A stretch of DNA of 64,000 bases, from assembly GCA_002778195.1 (NCBI GenBank), contig PCDI01000001.1, forward strand, positions 5,171,869-5,235,868. Direction: 5' to 3'. Source of the stretch: Raffaelea ambrosiae (Eukaryota > Ascomycota > Sordariomycetes > Ophiostomatales > Ophiostomataceae). Of the stretch, positions 45,388-56,659 are shown one piece after another. Position 1 is the first letter of the stretch. Each line of letters starts with the position of its first letter. The position numbers were made by a program, and so were the translations under genes. The notes beneath the pieces were generated by a model. It was not told the origin of the DNA. It did no database searches and was given only the letters and a program-made list of their open reading frames with translations.

Positions 45388-47176
45388 TTAATACGTGTAC
45401 TTGAAATACGGATTCTCTGCGTCGGTCATGTCACTGAATGCCGCCAGTGCTCGATCGTGGCCGTCCATTGCGCCATCTGCCTCCAGCTGTGCCACCCGGG
45501 CCGCCTTTTGCCGGTTCAGCCATATCGCATAGAGAGCAAACGCCAACAAGAGCGCAATCTCGCAGCAGTAGGCCACCAGAACAGCGGCAATGCCCGATAG
45601 GTAAACGGGCGCTTCACTGCTTTTGAAGGCAAAGGGACCAATGATGTTGCCGACGCAGTACGAGACAAAGAAGAGGGCGTTGACAACCGAACGCTTGGTC
45701 GAGCCGGCCACGTTGGCCGTGATGAGGGACATAATCATGGCGAACGACGCAGTGTAGATGGCAGTGAGCTGGAAAAAAAAAGAAAAATTACACAAAAAAA
45801 AGTCGTTGGGGTGTCAGTGGAAGGGAAGCCTCAGGACTGGAAGAGAAAAGGGCTCTCACATAATAGCACGCCAGAAGTGCCGCTTTTTTGTCCCGTGCAA
45901 TAGTGTGGATGCCGACAGTGCCGGCCAGTGCAGGCACCACATACAGACTACCGACGAGACACCGCCTTTGGCCCGGCAGCCAGCGCTGTAGGTACATGGC
46001 CGAGACGCAAGACACGAGAATAATAAACCCGTAGGGCACCTGCAGCAGGGTGGCATTGAGACTCGAGAATCCAAAGCCCTTGACGATCAACGAGCCAAAG
46101 TTGCTGACAGCGCCGTTGACGACCTGGGTGGCGATGCTGAGGAGGAAAAAGAGCCACGACTTGGGGTCCAGCAGGGCCTCGCGGATCTGGTACGACTTGA
46201 TCTTGGTGCTCTTGATACCGGTGTGGTTGTCGCGCAAGCGTTCGACTGCCAGCTTCTTTTCCGCGTCGGTAAGCCACGGCCTGGGACAGTTAGCAGGAGA
46301 GGTCTCGACAACAACAACCGGTCTTGGAGATGGACGGAACGCCTACGCCGACGTCGCATTTTCCGCGAGAAAGAAAAACATAAAGGCCCCCCAGCAGGAC
46401 GACACGGCGCCAATGATGATAAACTGGTACTTCCACGAGGCCAGGGCGCCGTGGATGTGCCCGATGCCGTAGCCCAGCAGGCCGCCGAACGCGTTGGCCA
46501 AGCCCAGGAATGTCGACCACCAGCCGATGCGCACCGGCTGCTCCTCGACCTTGTACCACATGGCTGTGATCAGCAGGTAGCCCGGCGTGGAACAAGACTC
46601 GAGAGCACCCAGAAGAAAGCGCAAGGCGGCAAAGGACGAGAAGTCACTGCAGCCGCCAAGGGCCATGGTGATGCCCCCCCAGACGAAAATATTCACGGCC
46701 ATCCACTTGGCCACGGACAGCTTCTGCATGGCATAGCTGGTGGGATATTCGAAGACGAGGTAGCCGAAGTAGAATATGGAACCTGGGTAGAAACGGATGC
46801 GAAGAAAACTATCAGAAAACAGGACAGTAGGTTACGGGAAGCGATGGGATCGCAAAGCCAGGGAAAGTAGCCCACCCAGCCAGCTGTACTGGTTGCCATG
46901 CAGTTTCAGGTCCTCTTGCATCCCAAATACCGCGGCGTAGCTGATCGTCGCCTTGTCAATGTACGTCACCAGGTACGTGATGCAGATGAATGGGATCACC
47001 CGCATGTCGATCTTGCGCACCAAACGACGCTCGGCTTCGGGGTCAATCGGCTCGTCTAGATGGTCGCCCTTGCCGAAGAGGTTGAGCGCCACATCGCCGC
47101 TGTTGTTCGTAGCCGTCTCCACGCGAGGCTGGCGCTCATCGTGAAGGGCTGATGCCGCACTTTTTCCGGAGTCCAT
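45388..47176 (-). CDS. MFS transporter, allantoate-permease (ACS) type (512 aa)
   Basis: Exons are 47176-46876, 46782-46347, 46280-45860 and 45768-45388; introns are 93, 66 and 91 nt. The joins restore YSWLG+SIFYFGYLVFEYP, ENATSA+PWLT and YY+LTAIYTASF. The family marks are RKID.RVIPFICITYLVTYIDK in the first helix, DLKLHGNQYSWLG, and NVAGSTKRSVVNALFFVSYCVGNIIGP in the C-terminal half. These define the anion:cation symporter branch that includes Dal5 allantoate permease and vitamin carriers. The length is normal and the terminus (AENPYFKYTY) is typical. It is divergent from a second member of the same family at 48052. The substrate is unknown, likely an organic anion. Confidence 0.92.
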
Positions 47177-48051
47177 TGTGGTGTCAGGACGACAGTCGAT
47201 GTAGTGTAGAACGCTGGGAATCACTTCTCCAAGTCGAGGAAGCGGACACTGGCATAGAAATGTAGGCGCTCTTCTCCGCAGTCGTTGACCGTTGCATGCA
47301 TGGCCGATGGCGACCAAGCAAACGGGATAATTAAGTACCATCCACTGACGCTGTGGTCTTACTACCAGTATTAAGAACAGGATCTATTGGAAGGCTAAGA
47401 GGCCCAATGACTTCCCCACAGCTCCACGTCTCTCCGGTTACCACCTGTCCCCCCCATGGGGTCAGAACTCCACCTTCTCCTCGTTTTGTTTTGGGGTTCG
47501 TCGGAGAAGCCAACGGAGAACCACCCCATGATTGTGTTTCCGGTTGCATTTTCTCTGTTTTCATGTTTCCTATTTTCTGTTTCCTTGTTCTCGTCACAAA
47601 TTGAGCCGAGGATGTTGGCGAATATGATCAGGTCCCTGTCCAGTCCACCGGGTAGACGGAGCCGGGCCAATAAGCCAAGCCAGCAACCAAGCTTTCTGGC
47701 ATTGTCCGGGCCGAAGGCAGATTCCTGAGCCAAACTGGCTCGATGGTGTGCTGTTTCTGCAAGGTTGCAATGGGGAAAGGCACTTCATTCAGTCGGCTTC
47801 GCTATCAACCAAAGAATGCCCACGTCTCATTGTAGGAATTTCGTGTTGACAGGCCCGAGTTGTACTCTGTGATTGGATAATGCGCGATAGGATCGGCAAT
47901 GGATCAGGATACATTGAAGAACGATGTAGATTCTGCGTGTGTATAAGAAGCTTTAGTGTAAGCACGATTCGTACCCTGGCATTTTCCCACCATTGCCGGA
48001 TTCTTCTCCGCCAAAAACCATACAGCAGAAATCAGAATCCCATAATTCACC
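47177..48051. other. Divergent promoter region between two ACS-type transporters
   Basis: 875 bp, mixed composition, with no credible gene. A CGATAG motif near 47886 is a possible GATA-factor site for the + strand gene. Short ORFs across 47350-47730 on both strands lack protein character. Confidence 0.55.
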
Positions 48052-49818
48052 ATGTCTGGTCCCCAGAAGACGGACAGCTCTGTGGTGCACGTGGAGAAGG
48101 ACGGCTTCGAGAGGGGTTCAGAGGCACCAAGATTTGAGAATCTTTCTTTGGAGGAGATGAACGCAATGGAAAAGAAGCGTAAGGACATATTCGAGCCACG
48201 ACATATGACAGCTCCTGGTCAACCTAACTAGCTAATATCCAATACTAGTGGTTCGCAAAATCGACTTTCACCTCGTTTCCTCTTTATTTCTCCTCTTTAT
48301 TTTCAATATCCTCGATAGATCCAACATTGCCAATGCCCGTCTTGGCGGTCTCCAAGAAGATCTGAAGCTCAATGACACGGAGTACCAGACGGCCGTGTCG
48401 ATTATGGTACGTTACTGCAGTGGAGAACGTCCCAGTCTTGAGATAGCTAACCAATGCAGTTTGTCGGTTACCTACTCGGCCAAATTCCCAGTAACATTAT
48501 CTTGACTCGAGTCCGGCCATCCCGTTACATGCCTATTGCCATCTTCATATGGGGTGGCATCTCGCTCTGCACAGCCGCCGTGAAGAATAAGGCTGAAATC
48601 CTTGCAGTCCGCATTCTCCTTGGATTTGCCGAGTCTCCGTTTTTTCCCGGTGCTCTGTAAGATGGAACACCATAATAAAATAGCAACGACAGACATGGTT
48701 TCTAACGATGCTGGCTACAGTCTCCTCATCAGCTCTTGGTACAAGCCCACCGAAATTGCTCCACGCGTTGCCTTTATGTACTGTGGCAATACGGTAGCGA
48801 ATGGGTTTGGTGGTCTCTTGGCGGCGGGTATCTTGGATGGACTGGAAGGTGCACGTGGGCTGCAAGGTTGGAGGTATGCATTTCAGCGAGATGCCGTGAA
48901 GAAAGAATGCACAGCAACGCAAGGTACTGACTGGACAGATGGCTCTACATCATCGAAGGCTCCGGCACAATGATTGCCGGCCTGCTCGCCTATGCTCTCC
49001 TGCCAGATTTCCCTCGAGCCGGCCAGAGCACGTGGCTGTCCGAGCAGGAACAACGTTTCGCTGAGTGGCGACTGGCGAGCGTCGCCAACGGCGAGATTGA
49101 CGAGAACGGGCCCATCAAGCAAGGCATGCAGGACGCAGTCACCGACTACAAAACGTGGCTACTCGTGCTGGTGCAGATATGCTTGCTGACTTCCCAGTGC
49201 TGGACGTACTTTTTCCCAGTAAGCTCTCCCCAAAATCAGAGAACGGGCAGTCGTGTTCGGTGACCTAACATTTGACAGTCCATCGTCAAAACGCTCGGCT
49301 ACAACAGCACCATCACGCTGCTGCTCACTGCTCCCGTGTACTGCTTCGGCTTTATCGTGTCACTCGGCAACGCGCTGATGTCCACGCGCACACACCACCG
49401 AGCCCTCCTTGTCATCTGGCCCTTCCTCGTTGACATTGCCGGCAACATCATGGTTATGGTCTCCCATCGAACAGCTGTCCGCTACACCGGCATGTTTCTA
49501 ATGTGCGCGGGTTCCTTTGCTGCGTTCAATATCGTCCATGCGTGGGTGGCCAGCACGATCCCACGCACGAGGACGAAGCGCGCTATCGTGTATGCCCTTG
49601 TGAATCTTCTGGGCAACTCGTCCAACATCTACGGATCGTACTTCTTCCCGACGAAGGAGGCGCCGCAGTACCGGACAGGGTTGATCATATTGTCCGCGTT
49701 TGCGGCGGCGGGAATTTTGGTGGCGACACTGCTGGGTGCGATACTGCGGACACTCAACCAGAAGGCCACCAAGGCAGAAGAGCGGGACGCCGTCCCTCGG
49801 TATAAGTATCTTTGGTAG
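48052..49818 (+). CDS. MFS transporter, allantoate-permease (ACS) type (484 aa)
   Basis: Exons are 48052-48178, 48249-48406, 48460-48656, 48721-48873, 48939-49218 and 49279-49818, with five introns of 53-70 nt, the most fragmented gene here. The joins give LVRKIDFHLV, SIM+FVGYLLGQIPSNIIL, PGAL+LLISSWYKPTEIAPRV and GW+RWLYIIEGSGTMIAG, all ordinary for Dal5-like transporters. The first-helix string NILDRSNIANARLGGLQEDL is the family hallmark. The C-terminal half keeps RTRTKRAIVYALVNLLGNSSNIYG. The protein is somewhat short but complete. It differs in detail from the divergent neighbour, so the pair is not a recent duplicate. The substrate is unknown. Confidence 0.9.
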
Positions 49819-51018
49819 ACAGATGTCTAGAATAACAATATATGGGTTGCTATATCCAGATATAAAAAACATCCCAAGACCAGTCCTGTCATTTTCACGA
49901 ATTCGAAAGTTTAAAATAAGACATAGAGATGGCCAAGCATACTCACTTCGTCTACCTCACCTCGCGATCCGATGTGACTCATGTTGTCTGTCCTCCAAGC
50001 CGCCTCTAATTCTGGCCACCGGGGTATCGACTCGATTGAACCATTCTATCGTCAGACACGACGAGATATGGAAGCAGCACTTCTCGAGGGAGGTATGGGG
50101 GCAAGAAGGACTCTTATGAGTATGTTGTCGTTAATATAAGCCGGTGTCTGCTGGGTTTAATACGGCCTTGAATAGTAAGTGATATATTGAAATAGGTCCA
50201 GCTAATTAGCCGCCGTTGTTGGTCATTAGGCCAGGCTCATTACTCTTTAGTATTCCTGATGGCTACTTGTACAGCCCTAAAACATGGTATTTTCTAATTA
50301 ATATATTGAATAACGGGTTATATTAATGAGGGGAAAATCTGCATTCGACGTTGACTCTTGTGCTCTTCATTTCCTTCAAGCTTTGGGTATCCATGAAAGA
50401 TACTGCGATATACAAATATACTACAAATCTAAAACTCGCTTCCGTCAAGTTTGCAGCTGTCTACCATTGTCTTGTCAAAAATACAAGACCACCGGCATAT
50501 GCAATTTTCATGGTAGTTCCTGTTATGGTAAGGCTATCTGGCGTCGCTACCCCCAAGGGATCTTTTCCTGATCAGGAGAAATGCATAAGAACACCACCCC
50601 GCCTATCCGCACGCTATTACTGAGCTTTGGTGCGCCTGCTCCACTACAAAGGCCCATTCAGGAGATATTTGTATCCAGGGCCGGCTGCATGACGTTCGAC
50701 GCCATAGCTGCCAGCCGACACATCCAGGTCCTCTTTGTCCAAACTCTAATTTGTAGCTTGGAGCTCCCGATGACGCCAGTGATGGTGTGGGAAACAGAGC
50801 TTCACCGGAGTTACTTGGAAATAACCCATGCCCATATACATGGTAATTATCAAACTGTTACTATGTAATCGATTTTATACTATCATTTATTCAGTCATGT
50901 CCTATCGTCCCAGTCAAGATAGATAAAACATAGAATCCCCCCCCCCCCCCCTCCTTTTTTACCCTCATCCGCCTTCACCCACACCAAAGCGGCCACATCG
51001 TCTTTGCTCGGTTTCACC
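49819..51018. other. AT-rich intergenic gap upstream of the aldo-keto reductase
   Basis: 1.2 kb, AT-rich in the middle (50140-50330). It contains a 9-bp inverted repeat ATTAATATA (50297-50305) / TATATTAAT (50319-50327) with a 13-nt spacer, which may be chance in such sequence, and a C15 tract at 50937-50951. Small ORFs near 50326-50868 have no domain character. Confidence 0.6.
50937..50951 (+). repeat. Poly-C tract (C15) upstream of the aldo-keto reductase
   Basis: Fifteen C in a row, ending 67 bp before the ATG at 51019, followed by a pyrimidine-rich stretch. A similar C14 tract precedes the next gene. Confidence 0.9.
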
Positions 51019-52152
51019 ATGGCTCAACTTCCGGCAAGCGTAGCAAAGTCGCTCGAGGACACCAAGACCGTCTACAAGCTGCTCGGCCACAGCGGCCTGC
51101 GCGTGTCCGTCCCCATTGTGGGCTGCATGAGCATCGGCAACCCGGAGTGGGCAGACTGGGTGCTTGGGCCCGATCAGGCATTGCCGCTGCTGAAGGCTGC
51201 GTATGACCGCGGCGTCAACACTGTGAGCAGTGACGGCACTATCCTTTTCTTTTCTTTTCTTTTCCTTCTTTTTCCTAACATCCCGCAGTGGGACACGGCC
51301 AATGTCTATTCGAACGGCGACTCGGAGCGCGTCATTGCCCAGGCTATCAAAACGTACAACATCCCCCGCAACAAGCTCGTGCTCATGACCAAAGCCTGGA
51401 GCTGTGTCGGTGAAGACCAGTTCAACGCCTACCCGATCCTCGACGACCTGCGCAAGAGCAAAGACTACGTCAACCAGTTCGGCCTCTCGCGGACCGCCCT
51501 CTTTGCCGCCGTCGACGCGTCCCTGGCGCGCCTCGAGACCGACTACATCGACCTCTTCTGGATCCACCGCTTCGACCCCTACACGCCCATCGAGGAGACC
51601 ATGCGCGCCCTCGACGACCTCGTCCGCTGCGGCAAGATCCGCTACCTCGGCGCCAGCTCCATGTTCGCCTACCAGTTCGCCATGATGCAGTTCTGCGCCG
51701 AGAAGCACGGCTGGACCAAGTTTGTCGCCATGCAGAACATGTACAGCCTCCTGTACCGCGAGGAAGAGCGCGAGATGAACCGGTTCTGCCGCGCTACCGG
51801 CGTCGCCATTGTGCCGTGGGGGCCCCTGGGACAGGGCCAGCTGGCGCGCCCGCTGGCGATGCAGGGCACGACGGCACGCTCGGCCGGCGGCGGCGGCTCG
51901 CCGTCCAGTACGCGGCCCGAGTCGGCCGAGATCACCAACCGCGTAGAAGAGCTGTCGAAAAAACGGGGCTGGACGATGAGCCAGGTGGCGCTGGCGTGGA
52001 CGCTGAAGCGGGTGACGAGCCCGATCATCGGGTTCAGCAGCGCGCAGCGGATAGACGAGGCACTGTCGGCGCTGGGCAAGGAGCTGACGGCCGAGGAAGA
52101 ACAGTACCTGGAAGAGCCGTATACGCCTCTGGAGATTGAGGGGCACTTTTAA
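51019..52152 (+). CDS. Aldo-keto reductase (355 aa)
   Basis: Exons are 51019-51222 and 51289-52152. The 66-nt intron (GTGAGC ... CCCGCAG) is a multiple of three with no stop, so unspliced RNA stays open; splicing is needed for the family string GVNT+WDTANVYSNG. The catalytic tetrad is visible: Asp and Tyr in WDTANVYSNGDSE, Lys in LMTKAW and His in FWIHRFD. The protein is cytosolic and NADPH-dependent by family. It resembles the fungal YajO/aryl-alcohol dehydrogenase-like branch that reduces aldehydes or ketones. It stands alone between two AT-rich gaps. The substrate is unknown. Confidence 0.93.
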   Translation: MAQLPASVAKSLEDTKTVYKLLGHSGLRVSVPIVGCMSIGNPEWADWVLGPDQALPLLKAAYDRGVNTVSSDGTILFFSFLFLLFPNIPQWDTANVYSNGDSERVIAQAIKTYNIPRNKLVLMTKAWSCVGEDQFNAYPILDDLRKSKDYVNQFGLSRTALFAAVDASLARLETDYIDLFWIHRFDPYTPIEETMRALDDLVRCGKIRYLGASSMFAYQFAMMQFCAEKHGWTKFVAMQNMYSLLYREEEREMNRFCRATGVAIVPWGPLGQGQLARPLAMQGTTARSAGGGGSPSSTRPESAEITNRVEELSKKRGWTMSQVALAWTLKRVTSPIIGFSSAQRIDEALSALGKELTAEEEQYLEEPYTPLEIEGHF

Positions 52153-52905
52153 GAGTAGCGCCTCCGTGCCGTTACACCCCTGGTTATGATAGGATATCAG
52201 TTTATTTTATTTTTATTTTATTTTTATTTTTCTACGCTGTTCTTTTGTAGGAGAGCTCTATGGCTCCCCTCTGTGGCTGAGACTGAAAAGAAATACCGAC
52301 TTGGTCTAGATAGTCTTGCCCGGATAGCTGTATGATGCACAGTCCCTCCCAAGCGACAGACGAGCCAGCTTCCTGAGCGGAAATACATACTCGTGCACTG
52401 ATTTGGTCACGTTGTCACGCTTGACCGTCACCCGTCCAACATTGTGTCGTGGTGGGACGAAGATAGTATGTATCTTATGTGCTGGGGTCCTCGTTATCTA
52501 CATTCTTGATTTGTCCCGAATAGGAGAAATTCACTATTCATACATATCTCCTCTCTAGGAAAGGACTACCAGCGGCCAATCACAGGCGCCATTGCAGTTA
52601 TCACGGCATCTCTTCCAGGGGAACCGACTCTTTGAGATACCAGGTTTGTCTTAATCAGGTGCCTGTGGTGGATGCATTGTTGCTTTCTCATTGTTGATCC
52701 TGGAGCCCGTTATCGAATGAAGCTGCCGGGGGATCCCCCCCATCTGGCTCTTTGAGTCTTTGACTTTCTGAACCTGTTGTTGATCCCGGGTCCTAACCAA
52801 ACACTCTTGCTCCCTTCCCGGGTTTCTGTTTTGCAACATCATCACTAGAATCCAACATCATCACTAGACTCCAACAACACCCCCCCCCCCCCCTCTTTTG
52901 TCGTG
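52153..52905. other. Intergenic gap, aldo-keto reductase to sugar transporter
   Basis: 753 bp with a TTTTA microsatellite just after the reductase stop (52199-52232) and a near-perfect 19-bp direct repeat (AACATCATCACTAGAATCC and AACATCATCACTAGACTCC, about 52837-52874) close to the transporter start. There is no credible gene. Confidence 0.65.
52880..52893 (+). repeat. Poly-C tract (C14) just upstream of the sugar transporter ATG
   Basis: Fourteen C in a row ending 12 bp before the ATG at 52906, so almost certainly inside the 5' leader. Confidence 0.9.
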
Positions 52906-54573
52906 ATGGCAGACTCCAAGGACCTCGCTTCCCACGACATGGCCGCCAAGAACATGGACGACGGCGACGGCATCGACTATGACATGATTGAGGGCTCCAA
53001 GCAGGCCGCCCGCCGCGAGCACGACCTCACCCCCCGCGAGGCTCTGTCCAAGCACGCCATGGCCGTCTTCTGGGCCACCTTTTTTTGCCTGCCCAACTTG
53101 ATCATCGGCTACGACCCGACCGTCGTCGGCACGCTCGTCGGCATCCCGCAGTTCCGCAAGGACTTTGGCTACGAGGACCCGCCCGGCTCCGGCACGTACG
53201 TGCTGGCGGCCTCGTGGACGTCGGCCTTCACGTACGCGCCCGTCATCGGCTTCATGCTGTCGGCCATCTGGGGCGGCTGGTGCGTCGACCGCTTCGGCCC
53301 GCGCAAGACGCTGCTGGGCGCCACGGCCGTGTCGCTGCTGACGCTGCTGATGGAGGTGCTCGGCGAGAGCCCGGCGGTGATCTTTGTCGGCGACCTGCTG
53401 ACGGGCCTCTGCACCGGCAGCTTCCCGGTGCTGGGGCCGGCGTACGTGTCGGAGATCCTGCCCGTGTGCCTGCGCGGCATCGGCGTGTCGTGCAACAACC
53501 TGGCCCAGGTGCTGGGGTCGCTGATCGGCATCGCCATCCTGCGCGGCACCGAGAACCGCACGGACCGCTGGGCCTACAAGGTGCCGTTCCTGACCGAGTA
53601 CGCGTTTCCGCTCATCTTCTTGGTCGGCGCCCTCGTGGCGCCCGAGACGCCGTGGTTCCTGGTCAAGCACGGCCGGTACCAGCAGGCCAAGAAGTCGCTG
53701 CGGCGCACCGGCTACCACGACAGCCACCTCGACAGCACGCTGGCGCACATGCAGGAGACGGTGGCCCTGGAGGCGGCGCTGGCCCACAGCGCCACGTACG
53801 CCGACTGCTTCCGCGGCACCAACCTGCGGCGCACCGCCATCTGCGCCATGGCGTACAGCGGCCAGTTCTTGTCCGGCATCAACCTGGCCTCGGGCTACTG
53901 CACCTACTTCTTTGAGCTGGCCGGCCTGTCGACCGACCAGGCCTTTGACATGTCGTGCGGCCTCTTCGCCCTCGGCGTCGTCGGCAACGTGCTCTCGTGG
54001 CCGCTCATGACCGTCGTCGGCCGCCGCCACGGCTACATCGGGACGTGCGCCTTCACCACCGTGCTCATGTTCGTCATGGGCTTTTTGGGACTGGCGCCCG
54101 ACAGCAACACGGGCGCCATGTACGCCAAGTCGGTCATGCTGCTGCTCTTCAACTTTGTCTACAACATCGGCCTGGGCCCCATCGTGTACGTGCTCATCGC
54201 CGAGGTGCCCAACACGCGCATCCGCGGCAAGACCCTCGGCGTGGCCTGCTTCACGCCGCACATCTTCTCCATATCCATCACCGCCGGCCTGCCCTACGCC
54301 ATGAGCACGACCGAGGCCAACTGGGGCGCCAAGACGGGGTTTCTCTTTGCCGGCCTGGGCGTGCTGGTCGTGCTCTGGGCCGTGCTGTGCCTGCCCGAGA
54401 CCAAGGGCCGCACCTTTGAGGAGCTGGACATTCTGTTCCAGCGGAGGCTGCCGGCGCGCAAGTTTGCCGAGACGGACCTGACCGACTTTGACCGCAACGA
54501 CGTCATCGACGGCGTGGTGGTGGGCGGCGGCGACAAGGCGGCGGTGGCAGCAGCCGAGGAGGGAAAATCATAG
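52906..54573 (+). CDS. MFS sugar transporter, alpha-glucoside/maltose-permease type (555 aa)
   Basis: A single exon. The ATG at 52906 is used; the codon before it is an in-frame GTG. The N-terminal 50 residues are acidic and cytosolic. Sugar-transporter marks are GYDPTVVGTLVG (helix 1), DRFGPRKT between helices 2 and 3, APETPWFLVKHGR after helix 6, and PETKGRTFEELDILFQRRLPARKF at the end, which is typical of fungal maltose/alpha-glucoside permeases (MAL11-like). GC is much higher than in the flanking gaps. The usual PESPR string reads PETPW, as is common in this subfamily. It is a plasma membrane protein by family; the substrate is probably a di- or trisaccharide. Confidence 0.93.
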   Translation: MADSKDLASHDMAAKNMDDGDGIDYDMIEGSKQAARREHDLTPREALSKHAMAVFWATFFCLPNLIIGYDPTVVGTLVGIPQFRKDFGYEDPPGSGTYVLAASWTSAFTYAPVIGFMLSAIWGGWCVDRFGPRKTLLGATAVSLLTLLMEVLGESPAVIFVGDLLTGLCTGSFPVLGPAYVSEILPVCLRGIGVSCNNLAQVLGSLIGIAILRGTENRTDRWAYKVPFLTEYAFPLIFLVGALVAPETPWFLVKHGRYQQAKKSLRRTGYHDSHLDSTLAHMQETVALEAALAHSATYADCFRGTNLRRTAICAMAYSGQFLSGINLASGYCTYFFELAGLSTDQAFDMSCGLFALGVVGNVLSWPLMTVVGRRHGYIGTCAFTTVLMFVMGFLGLAPDSNTGAMYAKSVMLLLFNFVYNIGLGPIVYVLIAEVPNTRIRGKTLGVACFTPHIFSISITAGLPYAMSTTEANWGAKTGFLFAGLGVLVVLWAVLCLPETKGRTFEELDILFQRRLPARKFAETDLTDFDRNDVIDGVVVGGGDKAAVAAAEEGKS

Positions 54574-55372
54574 AACCCCTCGATGGAGAGCATTTGATCG
54601 AATTGACCAGTAGAGCAGCGTTAGTATTCTTGGGTTATTATATAATTTAAATCTTTTCTTTTTTTTACTGTTTTTTTTTTTTCTTTTCTTTCGTTAGCCT
54701 ATCCATAAGCACTTCCGCTCCTTATTCTAACAAATAATTAGATAAAATAATTAGTAAAATTAAAATTCTATAAATTCTATAAATAAATGTTTTTATAATA
54801 AAGAAAACTTTAAATCTATTAAACCGTTTGTTTATATTTTATATATATATAACGTTTATAATATCTTATATATTTTTTCTTGTAAGGATATTTGCTGTGA
54901 TATGCCTCAAAGCCCAGCGCACTTGTAATTTGAGTACGTAGTGCTGACCTTGGTGATCTTTTTTCACGGTTATTGTAGTGTAGTGGTACAAGAGCGCATT
55001 GTCATGGCAACTTGTAAAAGATAAAACCAAGGACATTCCTGCTCTACTTCCAATTGTACGCCTGAAATATGGAAGGCTACTTCCGGTCGTGGACACTTAT
55101 CCGCCGTCCTGGGAGTATCTGTGAATAATCACTTCGGCTATCGGTATTTTCGTGGGATGATTTGGGCTCAATCAAAGGATTGCTGATATCCTCCGCATGC
55201 TAGTCCCGATACCAATTGTTTCACGGATCCTAATCTCATATCCCGACAGATATCAAATATTCGCTACGTCTATCTGTGCGGAATAATTGTTTTGCATTTC
55301 CAGACCGTTATCTACGTCCCTCAACGAGCCAATTTTGTCGCCGTCTCTTGTTCGTGATAGGAAGAGCTGACT
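54574..55372. other. AT-rich intergenic gap
   Basis: 799 bp. The first 300 bp (about 54640-54890) are extremely A/T-rich with homopolymer runs and TATATATA tracts, then composition returns to normal. There is no gene. It contains the 3' end of the sugar transporter and the promoter of the SDR. Confidence 0.6.
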
Positions 55373-56518
55373 ATGGGCGACCTCATAGCACAGAATGTCT
55401 TCTCCATGGCTGGCAGGAGAACGGTGATCACCGGTGGTCTGTTGCCATCCGAGCAAAATGCAAAGGCCTGTAACTGACTGGTTTCCGGACAGGTGCAAGT
55501 GGTCTTGGGAAAATGATAGCCAGAGGCTTTCTTGCAAACAGGGCTTCTTCTATCTGTATCGTGGATATGATTGAATCGAGACTCAAAGACGTCAAAACCG
55601 AGTTGGGGGATTTGGCCGCGGAGCTGAAAACCCAATGCCTCGTCGAAACGTATGAAAGAACATTCCGGCGACCCCTGACAACGTGTTTTACGTATTGATT
55701 CTGGGATAGAATTCTAGCGGATCTTTCTACCGAGGCCGGACTGAAGCATGCTATCAATGGCATCTGCGCTTCTCATGAGACGGTAGACAGTCTTGTCCTC
55801 TGTGCTGGCATCCGGAGAATGCAGAAAAAGACATACACGCTTGGCCAGCCTCTCAACCAGCTGGCAGAGGCCATGCAGTCTATGGAGTATGGAGACATGG
55901 AAGCGAGCTTCAAGGTCAACGTCTTTGCCCCTTACTACATGGTGGCCGGCCTGGTCGGCCTGCTTGGGGCAGCAGCTGCCCTGGGCGAGGGTAGAGGCAA
56001 TGTGATTTGCTTCAGCTCCGTCGCTGCTCAGCACTACGGGTGCGTGGAAGAATCCATGCCCCACGATTGTTCCCTCCTTTCCCCCAATTCATGTCCCGTT
56101 TTCTGACTTTGCCACAGACAATTCGCGCCTGCGTACCAGATGTCCAAGGCAGCTATCGACCATATGGTCAGAATCATGGCGGCCGAGTTTGCACAATTCT
56201 ATGGTATTTCGTTCCCCTTATCAGTCGCTTGCGGTCTTCTGTCCCATATTAATCATTGTTGTTGCAGTTCGAGTCAACGCCATCTCGCCTGGTCTATTTC
56301 CGAGTGCGATGAATCCCACCGATCCAAAAGATCCAGAGTACAACAACATGAAGTATGAGAGGGAGATGCCGGCACGAAGAGCCGGGCTGGAGAAGGAAAT
56401 GGTCGCAACAGCTCTCTATCTGGCCAGTGCTGCGGGTGCATACGTCGATGGAGAGAACATCCGGGTAGATGGTGGTAGGCTTCTTGTACTCAGCGGACAG
56501 ATCACAAAAGATACGTGA
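55373..56518 (+). CDS. Short-chain dehydrogenase/reductase with four introns (295 aa)
   Basis: Exons are 55373-55436, 55493-55649, 55710-56039, 56118-56203 and 56268-56518; introns are 56, 60, 78 and 64 nt. The joins restore VITGGASGLGKMIARGF (cofactor motif, TGxxxGxG), LVETILADLSTEAGL, SSVAAQHYGQFAPAYQMSK (catalytic Ser, Tyr and Lys) and FAQFYVRVNAISPGLFPSAM. The first donor is an atypical GTCTGT and the second acceptor (GGATAG) was chosen over a nearer-looking CTAG because only it keeps frame with a normal donor. VDGENIRVDGGRLL near the end is typical of classical SDRs. It is tail-to-tail with the amidohydrolase, 141 bp away. The substrate is unknown. Confidence 0.85.
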
Positions 56519-56659
56519 CGATGGCAGTTCTATACACATCTACTCCCCTCTGCTTTTCCTATCTCTCCTTGTCTTGCCATCTTACTTTTACATATGCTAC
56601 CTTGTAGCTGCCTTCACACTGTTCCTGGACAATGGTGCGTGGCCTCGCACAAGGGCACA

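Noticed and set aside
50326..50868. Three small ORFs of 81-95 aa in the gap before the aldo-keto reductase
   Set aside because: No domain character, overlapping frames and AT-rich surroundings.
52903..52905. An upstream start for the sugar transporter
   Set aside because: The codon is GTG directly before the ATG at 52906.
55637..55717. Acceptor CTAG at 55714-55717 for intron 2 of the second SDR
   Set aside because: It needs a phase-1 donor, and the only one nearby is a poor GTTTTA. The GTATGA donor with the GGATAG acceptor (intron 55650-55709) keeps frame and gives a family-like sequence.
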